Shown here one piece after another: positions 20,001 to 35,000 of a DNA stretch of 64,000 bases. The notes below the pieces were generated by a model that saw nothing but the letters and a program-made list of their open reading frames with translations, made no database searches and was not told where the DNA came from. A program made the position numbers and the translations under genes. The stretch covers positions 43,742 to 107,741 of the forward strand of contig VWPU01011807.1 in assembly GCA_013398955.1 (NCBI GenBank). The letters are read 5' to 3'. Each line of letters opens with the position of its first letter. The first letter of the stretch is position 1. The DNA comes from Callaeas wilsoni. Lineage: Eukaryota > Chordata > Aves > Passeriformes > Callaeidae.

Positions 20001-23000
20001 GCACTTCCAGATCCAGGCCATGCAGTTTAACAACAGCCAGCTTCCTTTCAGAGATATCTGATCAAAGGATAGGAATTTTATGCCAAGAGATTGCATTAGA
20101 TCTTTGTTCAACTATTCTAAATTCTCTTGGAGTTGCAGTTACTACAGGAATGAATCAATTAACTAGCAAAGGTGACAAAAGACTTTTCCACAAGATAGGA
20201 AACAAAATTTAGAGTTCTCTGTTTAGATTCATAGAATAGAGTCGCCCATATCAAAGCAAAACTAAAAGCTGCTTGGTTCAGTTATTTTTCTTTAATTTTA
20301 TGTTAGAATTTTAGAAATAACTATAATATTCTGGCAATCAAGACAATTAACGTGAGACTTCACCATGTCTCCAATTGATCTGCATTGTAATCAGATCAAC
20401 TGCAGCACACGGTATCTAATTTCAGAGTTACAGTTCTGTGCCAGCATCCTGAAGACCTGCCTGTGGAATTCAAACCACTTCCACCACTGCCAACTATGCT
20501 ATTCACCCTCCTCTTCACAGGCAAATTAATCTTTGTTCCAATGCAGGCTGCTGCTGCCGCCTCAGACAGATGGGTTCCTTAAGCATTAAAACCAATTAGG
20601 AATTAATCCCTTTGCACGGGCAGAGCAGCCTCTGCTGCTGACACATACAGACCACACACCCCCGCAGGAAGGGGCCCCAGAGAGCACCTCCTGCCTCCTC
20701 AGAGGAACGAGGGACAAACCACTCTGCGAAGCAGAACTGACCCTCTTCCTCTACTGTTACAAGGCAATACTCTTGTAACTGGTTCAGACTCCATCTCCAC
20801 CTATGTTCCCAGGAGTTTACAACAGATCTCTAACGTGATGTGCCATGAGAATTATCAATATCCTACTCTTTTGGATTTCCCACAATATAGGTTGTGTTGT
20901 AGGAGTTTTTCTGGTGGGGATGTTTTTGGGAGGGTGGAGCAGGTCAGCTGTAAAGATTTTATTATCTGCAGTCCCACCTCAAGTAGAAAGAAATAGCCCT
21001 GGTCCTGTCCCATATGAAAGGTTAAAGCTATCTCTGGTACACGAATATGGAGTCCACTCCAGGCCATTCTAAGAAGTGCAGTTAACTGGGAAAATAATAA
21101 TCTTACCTTGCTTCATCCTCTGGAATTCACAAAGGTTGTTCTGTACTCTGTCAGATACTACTTACTCTCCTCAAGACTACACCAATTTCACCCTTGTTCA
21201 ACAACTGTGCATATCTAGGTCAATCCACATCCCAGCCTACTGCCAGGAGGGACTTCAGATGACTGCTTGAGAAATGTACTACTTCCTTGAGTTAGTTATT
21301 TTTGCTGCAAAATTCATGCCCTTTCTGCACTGACGGGAGATTTCTTCAGCATCTTCTGATAAAAGCCATTTGCTTCCTTCCAAATGGCTGAAAAAAAAAA
21401 AGCAGCCCCTGATACAGAGCTCACATCAATGAACTGACATCCCAGAGGCCCTGCTTACTAGCAAGACAAACACAGGAACTCTTGTGCAGAAAACATCCTG
21501 GTTTGTCAAAGGGACTCTCAATTCCCCATAGAAAATAATGCACCTCTTCTGCAATTCCTCCCTGTGCAAATAAAGTATCCACAGCTGGACTGACTGCCCC
21601 CTCTACCTTCCCCAACACAATCCTGGCAGTTCCAGTACTCTTTACTCAGTTCTCATAGGTTAAATCATGCCACGCTAATACTCCCACATCTTGTCTTCAT
21701 GGAATGGCACTCTGCTACAGCACGTTTGGTCATGCCTATTCTGGGATGTTCTGGTTCACAGCAAAACTGTTTCTTTAGTTGAATGTCCATCTCTGAAGGT
21801 TTTTCGTTTTCATGGGCAAACAAACTTTTCATGGAAGTTTCTTTGTGCCTTTAATTCTCTCACTAAGGCTGCCACCCCTCTTTATTCTAAATTAGGATCT
21901 GAACCCTAAAAGGGAAGAGGGTTAACAGCACAAGTCACTGGTCACCTGGACACAAAATCTATACTTAGCTGAAATATCTTTAGTCTTTTCCAACACGCAG
22001 GTTCTAAAGGAGCTCAGGTTGTTCTACCGACGGAATCAAACTGAGCTCCCAGAAAGAAACCTTGTATTTGCACAGCCCAGAGAGAGAAACAATGTGAACC
22101 TGGAGCAAACAGTCCATTTCTCCATCTGTCTATAAAGGTATAGATCTTTATCACAGCTGACCAAATCAACGACAGAAGCCCAAGCCCTCTGAACTACAAT
22201 CTTTCCAATCCTATACAGGTTGTATTAAAATTCCAATGACTTCTACAGCACTGCTTCACAAAGCCACCTAGCAATGCCAATGTTTTAATGGAGCAGTGCA
22301 GAAGTTTGTTTGCCTGAACGTACTCCAAAGGCCACCTAAAATCCTAAAATGTGACACGCAGCAATGCTTGGAGTTGTCCAAAAAACAACCATCTACTTGG
22401 ACAATTCCTCAAAGAGAAGGTTTCTTTTCCACTACTAGTGAAAATTAGCTGCCCATCAGTATTTACTTGTTGACTTCCTTGCTTTGAAGAATTCTTGGAT
22501 GAAAAGTATGTTGCATACTTTCCTATACATACATATTTAGGGACTTCATCCTAGCAACATCACTAGGACAAAAACTTCTGAGAAAACATGTAAAGCAGCA
22601 AAACGTTTTTAATCGGCAGCTGCACCTCTCTTCATGAAACATTCAGGAAATCCACAAAAATAATTTGCATCTTGCAGTAAAAAATGAAGCAGAAAGTACA
22701 ACAATTAAAACTTACCTGGGTCACTACTTCATTAAGGGGAATGCACTTGTGTGACTAGTCTTGCTGTCATGGGAAACAGCAGGGTATGACTGCACCATGA
22801 AATTTCAACCCAAGTATAGACTGAATACTTTCCTCTGGGGCACTCTCACCATCAAAGAATTCTACATTTAGTGCTTTTACATTAATTGGAAGAACATGTA
22901 CAACATGAGATCTCCAGGTCTCCAATACAAATCTGATACAGATTTTACTACCAAAAAAATGGCAGCACTAGCTATTGACATCTCAAAATTACGCATGCTA

Positions 23001-26000
23001 TTTCAGCACCACTTCAAACACACTTGGCTAAGTCAAAGTATACTTCTTTAAAAATTGCAACATCAGCTTTCCTATTTATAACAACGTATCAAAAGGTAGC
23101 AAGTAACCCCACAGCACTGCAAACTTTTTTCCCCCCCGCAAAGGTTGGCCCTTTCCTTATATCCCCAAGAAAGGGCCACATTTTATATACTGTTGAAACA
23201 TGCAAGTTCAGCTCAGGCAAAATCTCCTCATAAATACATATGCTGTGTAGTTTCTCTATGGACGTACAATCTGGTACTTGACATAAAAACACTCAGACTC
23301 AGTAAAATTCCGTATTTCCAGTGTTACCTTGCCAATCATTGTACTCAAGTCACCATCACTCAGCAAAGGATTCTGGGTATCCCCGACTCGAGATGGGTCT
23401 TTGGTTGCTTTGTCATTGCTGAACGTTCTCCACTCTGACCCCACGTCTATGACCCGGTCACCTGAGAACACAGAGCAACACAAAGTCTGCATTAACACAG
23501 TGCTCTAAAATACTGTGTGAAACATTAAGTCAGGCATCAGAGCTCTGCATTGTAAGAAGGCAGCCTGCTGGCATTCCCAAACACAACAAACTGGCAGGAC
23601 AACGAACCAGAATGTCCAGGATCTACAAGTTAAAGCAATGGGGAAAAAAATGCAACAAGATCTGCAAAGAAGACATAAATAACTGAAGAAACATATCCAG
23701 AACACAGGAACTGTAATCTTTATGGATTAAAGTTATCCATAAGAGTATCATGGCAGTTCCAATACACAAAAGGAATCAAGACCTCAATTTCAAGCTAAAG
23801 TCAGGACTGCTTGTAGATTGTTCTCAATGAGTCAGTTGCTGAAACTTAACAAGTTCTATCACATTTGCCATGTGTTCATAGTGCACATGTGAATTATCTA
23901 TCATGCACAATCCCATTAACCTACAGTAAATTACTTCTCTCGCATCATTTCCAGGTACTCTGTACTCTCAATTTTGTACCTTCTAACCCTCCATAATGAC
24001 ATTTTGCGGTTCAATTTTTGTTCTTGAAGACAGTTCTGACCCCACCCAATTTCATGATGCTTGACAGTATCAAAATAAAACATATATGCTCAACTTCTTC
24101 TTAAACACAATCAACCCTGTTATACCTGGAAGAGTTTCAGTACAGATTCAGAATAAACAGGAAAAACAATACATTTTCTGAATGAAACAACTTTCCTTGC
24201 AGTCCTCTCTTAATCTCACATTCACCTAAACCTTTCCTACAGCAACTTACCAGTTTAAGAAATAATTCTCACCAACATTCTGATGCAGGCAAAAGCCCTA
24301 GAGTAAACCCAACAATAGAAACTTAGGGGGGGAAAACGAAACACAAAAGAAAAACTCTAGCCCTAAACCCAGCGCAGTTCATCGTATTCACAGACCTGAT
24401 AAAAGCTGCATCTCAAAGGTGCTGCCTCCAGAGCAATACTACAGAATTTTTAAGAACACATGTACAGAGGAACACAAAAAGAACACTTTTCTTAGGGTTC
24501 TGCAGTAAAGCGGAATACAGTTCTGCGCAGGACGTCAGAAGAAACTTCCGAGTAATTGGCACCCTTCTTTGCTAAACCCGAGGAAAAATTCACCATCTTT
24601 ATCAATGTTTAAGTTTGGTGTGAAAGAAATGTCTGCCAAAAAAAAGTGGCATTGACTGCGTAATTTCCGGTATGGAAGCCTTAGAATGAAATCACAGGTG
24701 CCAATTTAACCTGGTGAAAACAGACAGACAGAAAAAAGCACTCTGCAGACAATGGTAATACAAGATCCCAAGCTGGAGAAAATGCAGAAGGTGTGGACAG
24801 AGTGACGCAACTGCAGAATTCCCTGGGGGATACAAGGGCAATCTATTCTGACAGAATAACTCAATTTTTAACATAAAACTATGCAAGGAGAATGCTTGAA
24901 ATTGAAAGCTGTGAATGAACCAAAAGAAATTGCTACAACAAAAAAGAATAACTTTAGGTTAAAGGTGGTCTCATCAATATCTGTCAGACATGCTCATGAC
25001 TATGAGCTCCACCTTTACTTACTGCTCTAATAAAAACCAAGACAGAGAAGAAAAAAAAACAACCATGAAAAGCTACAGCGTTAAGGATAGAAAGGATCTG
25101 TGCTGCCTTTTACTCTTTCTGATACAAAAGGTCAACCCCCACACCCTTGGCAAGCTTAAATTTGCAGACAGTGTGCTCCTCTGACTCCTGGACTCTCTGT
25201 AAATATTTGATTCAGTAATGTTCCTTCTATGGCCTAGCAGTAACTTTACTTTTAGACAAACCCCCAATACTGTTTACAGCATCTAAAAAAAGCAAAATGT
25301 ACTTAAAATTCTGGCATGGTATAAATAGAACACTGAGTACAGAGCAATGATGTAATATTTTTCCACACAAGTGGGAATGACCTAAATGACTCACTCAGGG
25401 ATCTGCCTCTTGTGAGTTATGAACCATTCCTGCTCTAACAAAAAAGTTCTATATCATTGCCTGCTTTGGCAAACACATCACAAACAGAAGATTGAGACTA
25501 CTATTTCAGAGTAAGAAAAGATTAAGTAGAACAAATCACTGAATATAAAGCATTTGTGTAATTAAGATGCAGTATGCAAATATCTTCATTTTGCCAAGAA
25601 GTCTGCCACTGCAGAAAATAAGTTTTTCTGTGTACTGTCAGTGTCATTGAAAATATACAGAAGTCCTAGGCAGCACATTCCATCTTTCAAAAGGCTTCTT
25701 TAAAAGTGTGACACAAGCTAGAAGTATTAACGAAAATGGAACAAATAAGCCCAAAGGTTTCCATAGATGGAAAATGTATTCAGCTACAACCATGATTAGT
25801 TGGATTATCCCATTCAACAAGAAACAAAAACAAGAGACAAAATGTGGCATTGATTATCTTTAATTCTTCAATTCAAAAAAACCACTTTGGAACTGTGATA
25901 TTAGTACAGATGCAATTAAGCCCCACCCTAAGTGGTCAAAGCAAAACTTCAAAATACTAAACTGAGTCTTACAAAAAGCAGTGTAAGAAATCCTTGAGAA

Positions 26001-29000
26001 TTGGTCCTGAGCTAAGAATTTAAGCTCTAAACTGAATCTGCAAGGTCATACACTCCTGACTGGCTTTCCTAAACAAGCTGGAATATGGGTCCAACAGACA
26101 AACAAGAGAGTTAAAAAGCTCCCAGTAAGTACACTATAAAGTTGTCTCTGCTTTCTCACCTTATTATATTGGTTTGGGCAACTCTATAAAGCTGCAATAA
26201 GGATCAGAATGGCCACGTATTCCCTTGGCTACTTCCTTTTGATGCAGTCCTTCCGAACAAAAAGGCTTCACTAGAAACAGTTACATTAGATACACCTTTA
26301 TTTGATTTTCCTCAAACAGATGAGTTCATCTGCTTAGCTTCCTCCTCTGAACTACACACAAAAACAACAGTTTACAGGACCAAATCCTTGTGAAATGCAT
26401 CTCCAGGCTGGTATCCCAAAGCATCTCTCTGAACAGATGAATTTTGCTCCATTTCTTTTCATAAACTACTCTCCCAGTATTCAGTTTCTCTTTAAAACAC
26501 AGTCTAACAGACTAACAGACAGGCTCCAGTGCAAACATGCACTGCCAACTTCCTTGATCCAGGTTACCCATCATCTGAAAAGCTCGTTTAGTAAAATGCA
26601 GAAGTGCTACTCAGAACGGAAAACCTCAGGCCGAGGTTACTCTTCTTCACAACTGACACATGCAAAGAGCATGTGCTACAGAAATGCAAGAGCAAACTCA
26701 GGTCAAAAATTAAAATAGAATTTTGAGCAGTTTTCAAAACCTAGCTTGAAACACCTACACATCAAAATTTATGTATGTTTACTCCTCCCCTAAAAATAAA
26801 GTGATTTCTCAGAGGAAAGTATTTTCAATCAACAAGTCCTGAGTTTTCAATTATATATATCCAGAGAAGTAATACCAGCTATTTTAATGTTGCACTCCAC
26901 TTGCGGTAACTCATAAAACATACGTACTTTCTCCTCATTTTGCATTACCTGTTATAAGAAGACAATATAGGTTAAAACGAAGATGTCTAACCAAAACAAG
27001 AAATATGGTGACATTCATGAGCAATGTAATCTTCCATATCCAGTCTTGAAACAGTTCTGAGAAAGTATGTTCTTAAGTTCTTTTCAAAGGAGTTCTAATG
27101 TTTGCTGTGCATTGCATTAAGTTCTGCATATTATTAACTAATATTTTAACATAAATACAGTATTAAAGGTTCATTTGCACTCTAAGTCCCAAAATACCTA
27201 CTATTAGTAGAGAATGTTTCAGTCTTACAGTTAGTTAAGGAATCTGCTGCCATCTAGTGAGCACATATATTATACTTTTAATTAAAAGCACTTTACAGTG
27301 CCAAATTTAAATATATAAATATAGGATTACACTTAAGTTTCAGTCAGTTCCTTATTTAGCAGAGTAATGAGGTGCTGCAACAAACTACAGTGAAAAAACT
27401 AAGGAGCAGACTAAAGCTGGGGAGAATCACAAAGCCATGAAACTGCACAGAGCCAGGCTGAACAGCCTCAGATTAAGCTTCAGCTCTCAGCCTCTCCTAA
27501 CTCCTAAATCACTTTTGTGACCTTCTGCTGGACTTGCTCCAGCAAGGCTCTCTCTCCCTGGCACAGAGAAGCCCAGAGTTAGACACAGTACTCCAGGTAT
27601 CTACTCCACATTCTGTTTATTAATTTAGATACTGCCCCATACAGTAGCACTCAACCTTTTTTCCCCTCACTTTGCAGCTTTAGAACTTCTATTAAAGACC
27701 AGACGTATTACATGTTACCAAAAAATAAACTCATGGGGAGGGAAAAAAGAAATGAACACAATTTTACAGTCATCACTTTTTCTACAAAATTTCCAGCCTC
27801 TAGTAAGACATTAGTATTCTTTGTAAAAGTTATCTTGTTCTCAATGAATTGTCAACACCACAAATTTATCATCACAACCGGCAACACCAGTCTATTCACA
27901 AGACAGTTAAAATCACTAAAGCAGGCTTTCAGATGCTGAACAACACATAAAAACCCCACAAGCAAACAAAAAAGCCACAGATTTTAACTAGTTGCCAGAC
28001 ATCGACAGCATCACACCAGTACCAAAAGGCAACCGTGGATTGAAACAGACAGTACAGCACCGCAGGCAAATGACTGCTACAAGAACAAAGGCTCAGCAGC
28101 TCCTGCATATCAAAATGATGACAAATCTAAAAGGACTTACAAGCTTCCTAAGCCAGCAGCTTGCATAATAATTTTGGAGGAAGCAAATTAGAGTAGAAAT
28201 GTTAAATGATCAGGTGGACAAGTCTGGTCAGCTGAAGTTTCACCTCCCCAGGACTTGAGGCCTTTAAAAGATTAACAGCTCAAGTACTTGTGAAGGGTGC
28301 TCCAAACTACAGAATCTCTATTAAAAATGTTGTGCCTGATCTACCCTACATCACAAAATTTGAGACTCTTTTTCCATCAGAGGAGTTCAGATTGTTTCTA
28401 GCCCTTATTTGCCTAATCACGTTGTCAGCCTGGTAAGGAAGCAAGTATAGAACCATTCCCTAAATAGGATGATAAAAAAAAAAAAATCTTACTGTTACTC
28501 TACTAGAAAAATCTAGTACTTCACCTAATGGAAGCACTAGTGGCTCTCAAATACCTTTGGTCACCAGCCAAGAACCCAACTAACTAGAAAGCCTCCTCTG
28601 CCCTCCAGGAAATTTCATGCTAAGAGCACTGCTTATTACAAAGCCTGACAAAAGATGCTAACTTCTAACATCTAAAGTCTGTTTGCAGTCTTACAAGCAT
28701 TATTGCTGAACACCTAGAAGCATCACTCTTGCCTTTAAAGCTGAAAAGGGTTAGAATTAAAACAGACTATTTGAAATGCTGGCTGAGAAAGGCAATTAGG
28801 CTACTTTCTTCATATTATAAATTCCCTGTATAAAGTACCCATGAATGCTCATGCAAAAGTCAACTATTCAGAATGTCTTTAGGCACCAGTACGCTTTATA
28901 ATTAGCTTTCCTCTGAATGCAAAGAGTCTTTTTGCAAGGACCAACTTTTGTCAGATACTTTTTAGTAGTCTGGACACCAAGTATGTAAAGGCTGCTAATA

Positions 29001-32000
29001 CACATTCATATCAAAAAAAAGATTTTTGCCTACTTTTTCAAGCAATACTTTGAATTAAGAATTCATACTGCAGTTTTAAAGATTGACAATACTTGCAGAA
29101 AGGAGTAAACCTGAACATACACCCAAATATTGGAAGATTTTTCCCTATGGATGTAACTGCCCTCTACTGGATCCTAGTCAGAAGTACATAAGCACCCTCC
29201 CCATCTACAGGATACTACAGACAGCTGAAAAAAAAAAAATTGTGTCTTTGGTTTTCAGAAAAAACAAGCAGCTATACAGAAGCAAGCAACCTTATCCCTA
29301 ATGACAGACATCCTGAGTAACGAACTGGCCAGTTGAGAGGCAATTGTGAAACCCTTCCTACTTGTTTATTATACTGCCCAGAAAAAAAAATTCTATTGTA
29401 TAGTCAAATCTGACCTATTCTTCATGGATCAGACTTGAATTTACAACACACCATTTCGATCTCAAACTTGTCAGAGGTATCAGCCAAACAAATCCTCAGA
29501 CAGATTTTTGTAACAGTCTTACTGCTGACCACAGGCTATTGAATACTTTCCCTAAAATTCTTCAACTGAACACTCAGGTATACACAGAACATAGCATAAA
29601 TGTCTGAATATTGGTCATAATCTGATTCAAAGCTTTAACGAGTTGTTAAGTGTCCAAGGATCCTCATCAGCTGGAGACAGACTTCTGCTTTTTTATCAAC
29701 AAAGGCTGCCCAAAAATGATTCATACAAGAGCACAGTTCCTCTCAGCCACACCTGCCTGCTGAAGCAGACAGAGCTAACCAGTTAGAGAAAATCACTTGC
29801 TACATGCTGAAAACAAATTCCTCACTGCTTACCTCCTGCACACTTTTAATGAAAACAACATTTAATGAAGCTGTCTATACAGAAGTTTAAGGAATGTCTT
29901 AGAAAGGTATTCTTAACCTGAGATACTACCCAGCAGTACATGCCACTGGACCTGTTCTTATCCTCCTCTGAAATCCACATCACCACCTTGCTACATCAAG
30001 AAAATTCAGTGCTTTGTCTTCCACTTTCACTCTGCTTTCCTCAGCTCCTTCTGGCACATCAGCTGATTCCCAGCCTTTTTTACTGCCTATAAGGTAGTAA
30101 GCAAAATATGTACCTGTCAAGAAAGAGGATTTACTAGCCTCCTGTTCTTGAACAACATGCTTTTCCCCCCCACCAAGTCTGTCTGGGGAATAAGATATGG
30201 TGAATGTTTTAAATGAACACAGAACTAAGCCCTAAGAACTCTGTCCATGAACTCCCCCACCAGCCCATGAACCCTTACTCCAGCACATAGCTTAGAATGA
30301 CCGGAGAAAGGCAGAGATAATAGAACACAAATCTTGTGACAGCAAATAAACCTGGACAGAGTTGTAAAGTCTCAAATGCATGTCAATCCAGACTAATATT
30401 AAAATTCCATGGATAATTGTTATTTAGGCCTCCAAGTGCCTTTCAAGCAAAAAGCAATTAGCAGAAGGAAGAGGTAACAAGTTGGAAATAATTACCATGA
30501 AAAGACAGAACACAAGCTAATCCACAAAAGGTAATAATGAAAAGGCAGATGAGAGTTTTTAGTAGACTGAAGCAGTATTTTGAAACAATAATACACTCAA
30601 CACCAGCTTCAGTCATAATGACATTACAAGATCTAATTATTATAATACTGCACAGCAAAACACCAGTTTACTTAGAACATGTGGAAAATACTGTGCAAAA
30701 AACCCCAGCACACTAGATTTAACTTAAATTTCAATCTTATTGAGGCCAAGAATAAAACCTGTAAGTAGAAAATAAATCTGATTAAAGATTTTTCAAAAAT
30801 CCCTTTAAAAAGTAGTACTTGCAACATATAGCTGCCTAAAATATAGAATTCATTTGATAAAGAGATCAGCTCCTCCTTGTCCTAGCCTCCTGCTCCGCCA
30901 AAATTTTCTATTGCTTTACCCATTCAGCTGCAGACCTGACAAATGCACAATCATTTATAATAATACTGATTTAATCTCCCATTCCCAGAAAACTGATTAC
31001 AAACCTGAAAGCTATCTATGCACCAGTTATTTTATCCTACAACACAGTTCTACACATAATACTCTTACACTCTTTCCATAAATAAGGAACTTCAGTACTT
31101 TACCATAGCAAGCAAGAAACACATCAAATACCCTCAGTTAAGTCAAAGACTATTAGTTCTGTCTACAGCTAAACTGCACACACACTAAAAAAAAAAAAAA
31201 AAACAAAACCCAAAAAAAACCAGTGAAGAAGCATCAGTATGTACTTTACAGCAGTCAAGTAAGAGCACAAATTCAGTACTTACCATTTACAACAGCAGTG
31301 CTCTGCAGACACTAAAAATCATAATATTTTTAAATAAACCTGTAGCATTACTTTGGCTACACAGTACATTGATTTTTGCGTGGGGGGGTTAACTGTTCTA
31401 AATTATCCCTTTCACAGAAAGATCTCACTTACTTTTAGTCCACCCCAAAATACATTTTCAGTGGGCTCTGCTCACATGTGATCGTGACGCATGCAAGCCT
31501 TGAAATAAAACTTTTCTATGTAAAAACAGGAAATGAAATTGTTCCTCTCTTGAGGAGAACGTGTATCATGGAATCTGCAACAAATACAGAAAAGTCACAT
31601 TTGAAACACGTGAAAACTAAATTTTGTCTTCTCTTCTTTAAAAACATCCCTACTTCAAAATTATGCCTAGAAAACAGGCATCAACAATTGGATCTGATTT
31701 ACACCTCCTCTAAATTTCTTATCAGACCAGGTGAGAAAATACTGAGTGCTCACACTTCTTTGGTCATGTGCTCTTCAATTATTTACCCTCATCCTATTTA
31801 ACTGGTTTTCCAAATTACCTGCTGGATATCCTAGCTAAGGAATTGGACATGTACAGGTGAGCTAAACAGCTGAAGGAATGCAACACAGAATGAGAACAAT
31901 CAGCACAACAGTGTTAAAGCCTTTTGGTGACAAATCCACAGAAATGCTTACTTAAGAAACATTTTTTATCCTACCAGTAATGTTGGTGGTAAACTGCACT

Positions 32001-35000
32001 AAGACAATTACAAACACATATTAAAAACTCAATTCAGCAACAGTTTCTATTAATATTCTAATGATCCTGCTCATTGAAAATGCTAACGATTTGAACTAAA
32101 GAATTCACCTATGCTATTAATTCAGAAAAGCCAAAGGATAAACTCTTCAGGCAAGCATTCCTTGTGACTAGGTAACAGAAGGCACATGAAGTGAGACTTC
32201 TGACAAATTCCAAGTTCCAGAAAATTCCATTTATGAAGAAAAAGCTTTTTCTCTTCTCCTAATACCAGAACTATCTTAAAAGTTATGAACTGATCAAGAC
32301 GGGCTTTTCTATTTTGCTCAGTCTCTATGACAGCCACACAAAGTGCTGAACATGCACCAAACTATTTTTAAGCAGTAACTTAGAAGCTTACTATCATATT
32401 TCAGTAGGAAATACTGCTGTGGATATTTGAACTTTTCACCAGCAAATTTATTCTAATTCATTGACCTTTATCAGAATTTATGCAACTTAAACCAGCCCTT
32501 CTTTTAACAAAGCAGTTATAACCTTTCCTTTAGAAGTTTTAAATGGTTTCATAATTTTAAAGGAAACTGGTACTCAAGTTTAAATATTTTAACATTTACT
32601 TTAACAAGTTATGTAGAAGTTTGCTTTCGCATAAAAAGACAAATTTTAGTTGCTTGGCTAAATTAGTGCTACCTTCACCACAACTTTCCTTAACTTTCAG
32701 CTTTTTATGAAAATTTTTAAATTCAGCAAGGCAAAACAAAACCACCACAGTCTAGGAGAGAAGAATATAAGCAATTTGAAATATTTAGCACTACTGAATG
32801 AATTGCCCCAACATGCACCCTCAAGGAGGATTTTTTCCTCATAATGGCCAAAAAAAATTAACAGAAATTAATGAAGTTTAAAGGATTATCATAATATAAG
32901 CATGGAAAGTTTCCCATGATATAAGGAATAAAGACAGTAAAGTGCATATAAGAGGTTCCTCCTAGAAAAGATACATCAAAACGCATATGCAGCAGGCTCT
33001 ATGACAACTTCCTCTTTCTCATTCAAACAAAAGACAATGCCTTTCATTTTAAATATTCCATTATACTTAGAAATACAGTTTAGTCTGTGGAAGTTGCTGT
33101 TACACAAACCAAGTAAAAGAGCTCCACAAAATTCCAGTGGGAAAATTCAGCATAGTGTCAAAAGCCTTGGGAGAAGTGATTAACAAACAGACATGCTGGC
33201 ACCCATATAAAGATAAATCTTTCAGGGCAGAAGATAACCTCTAGCTAATAGGAAACTGAGGTTGGTTGGGGTTTGGTTTTGTGTTGTGTTGTTGTTTTTT
33301 TTCTTGTAAGCAAGTTATTTCACCGAGAGCTTTTATTAACATCTCTTATACTTTCCTGAATGAAAGAAAAGTCACAATTAAAGACAGAATACTGGACGGG
33401 ACAGCACAATACGCTAATTCATATATAGTACATTTTAAATGTTCAGTCTTTAAAGAGAGTTTGATTCTTTTCATAGTGCAAGAAGCTACCAGAAGACAGG
33501 CTATTCAAAACAGTAAGCTTTTAGCAAATGGGCCATCACAAAAAAACCCTAAACACCATACAAAAAAAACAAAAACAAACAAACACCCCATCAAATCTAC
33601 CACCCACACTTAGGCATCAAGAGAGTGCAAACCTACACACATCATTTAGGTTATATAGTAATTTATAAAAATATTAATAACTACTTACCTACTACTAGCC
33701 CACACTCAGAACAAATCATATCACCAGCTCTGTAATCCTCCACTAAAATGGAATCTGGATGATTTGGGCAAGTCACCCTCGGAAGTACATCCAAACTAAG
33801 AAACAAACAAGAAGTATTAATTACTATTAAACAAGCAGGCTGCATATTAAAAGCTAAGAGTTCCTTGCTGATAAGAACACTTTAATAATACAGCATTTAA
33901 TGATTTAAATTATAGAATGTTAACCTGATTACCTGAGCTGCACTTTTTATTTAAATGCTGTAACACTACATTTGACAATTATGGCTTCAGATCACCTTAA
34001 ATTCCAATTTTTTTTTGTAATGTATCTTGTACCAAAACCACTTCAAATCAAAACATCAAAAATCTACATAACTGACTTCATTAAATGCACTGTAACTCAC
34101 AAGCTACTGTTAAATGAAGTCTCTCCAGAAATTAGTGGTGATTTCTTCATTCCAAATGAGCATTTTTACTCCTCCTAATCAAAACAGTATTATTTACCAG
34201 GTCCTCAACTCGGGAAATAATGCACAAACAACACGTATGTTTAGAAAATTCCCAATTTAAACACTGGTTTATTTTTAAGTATTTGAAGAATACATCTCAT
34301 TTTAAACTAAGCTCTTCATTAATTGTGAGAGCTTAACAAAAAATAATCAGCTCATAAGGCAATTACACAAGAAGTTCTGATAATAGGGATCTGTCTCTTT
34401 TGCACTCATGGATCTTCAAGAATTACAACTTTCCATAAAGCATTAGCATTATTTAATACAACAGCTTTTAGTTACTGACTAAGGTAACAACCAATTGTTC
34501 CTAACCAAACATTTTAAAAGTAAATACCTCACACGAGCAACTGCTCAGTAATTCTACTAAAACCAACTATTTCAAAATTGGAGTAAAAAAGGGTTTACAG
34601 CTGGGATCCATGTATTCCACAAAGACATTTTGCTCAAGTTTAAAAGCACAAGAGTACAGCAGCTGAGTCAAAAAAAGTTAATCATGACTACTCACTAACC
34701 TCCATCTGATTAAACCAAAAAAAAAACTTGTAATCTTTTCAATTGTAAAAAATTTCCCAGTAGAATTATTCTGAGTAACCTCGTTTTCCACCATTATTTC
34801 AGCCTAACCTATACATTCCATCTTATTTTTTTTACATATTTCTAATGAGTCTAAAATACAAACAACCCAAACATTTTAATCCACTGACTGTTCACAAAAT
34901 ATCTACAACTTGAAACCAAAACCAACACTACTATTAAAACCTCCAGAAAGCACATGTCAACACAAGACCTTCAGATGTAAATTATGTTCAAAACACTACA

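Larger units (their letters stand above)
23462..33688 (-). other. GTF2B intron 2
   Basis: 10.2 kb, the largest intron in the window. It holds a CR1 remnant (about 27400-27620) and a CTCF-like motif (27245-27260). The rest is AT-rich with short A runs (28472-28484, 31187-31203). Confidence 0.85.

Noticed and set aside
20225..20245. ATTCATAGAATAGAG resembling a CR1 3' terminal repeat
   Set aside because: Only one short unit, with no adjoining CR1 body on either side.
28100..28180. AATGATGA (C-box-like) as a possible intronic snoRNA on the + strand
   Set aside because: No convincing D box with terminal stem at the right spacing, and the strand is opposite to the host gene.
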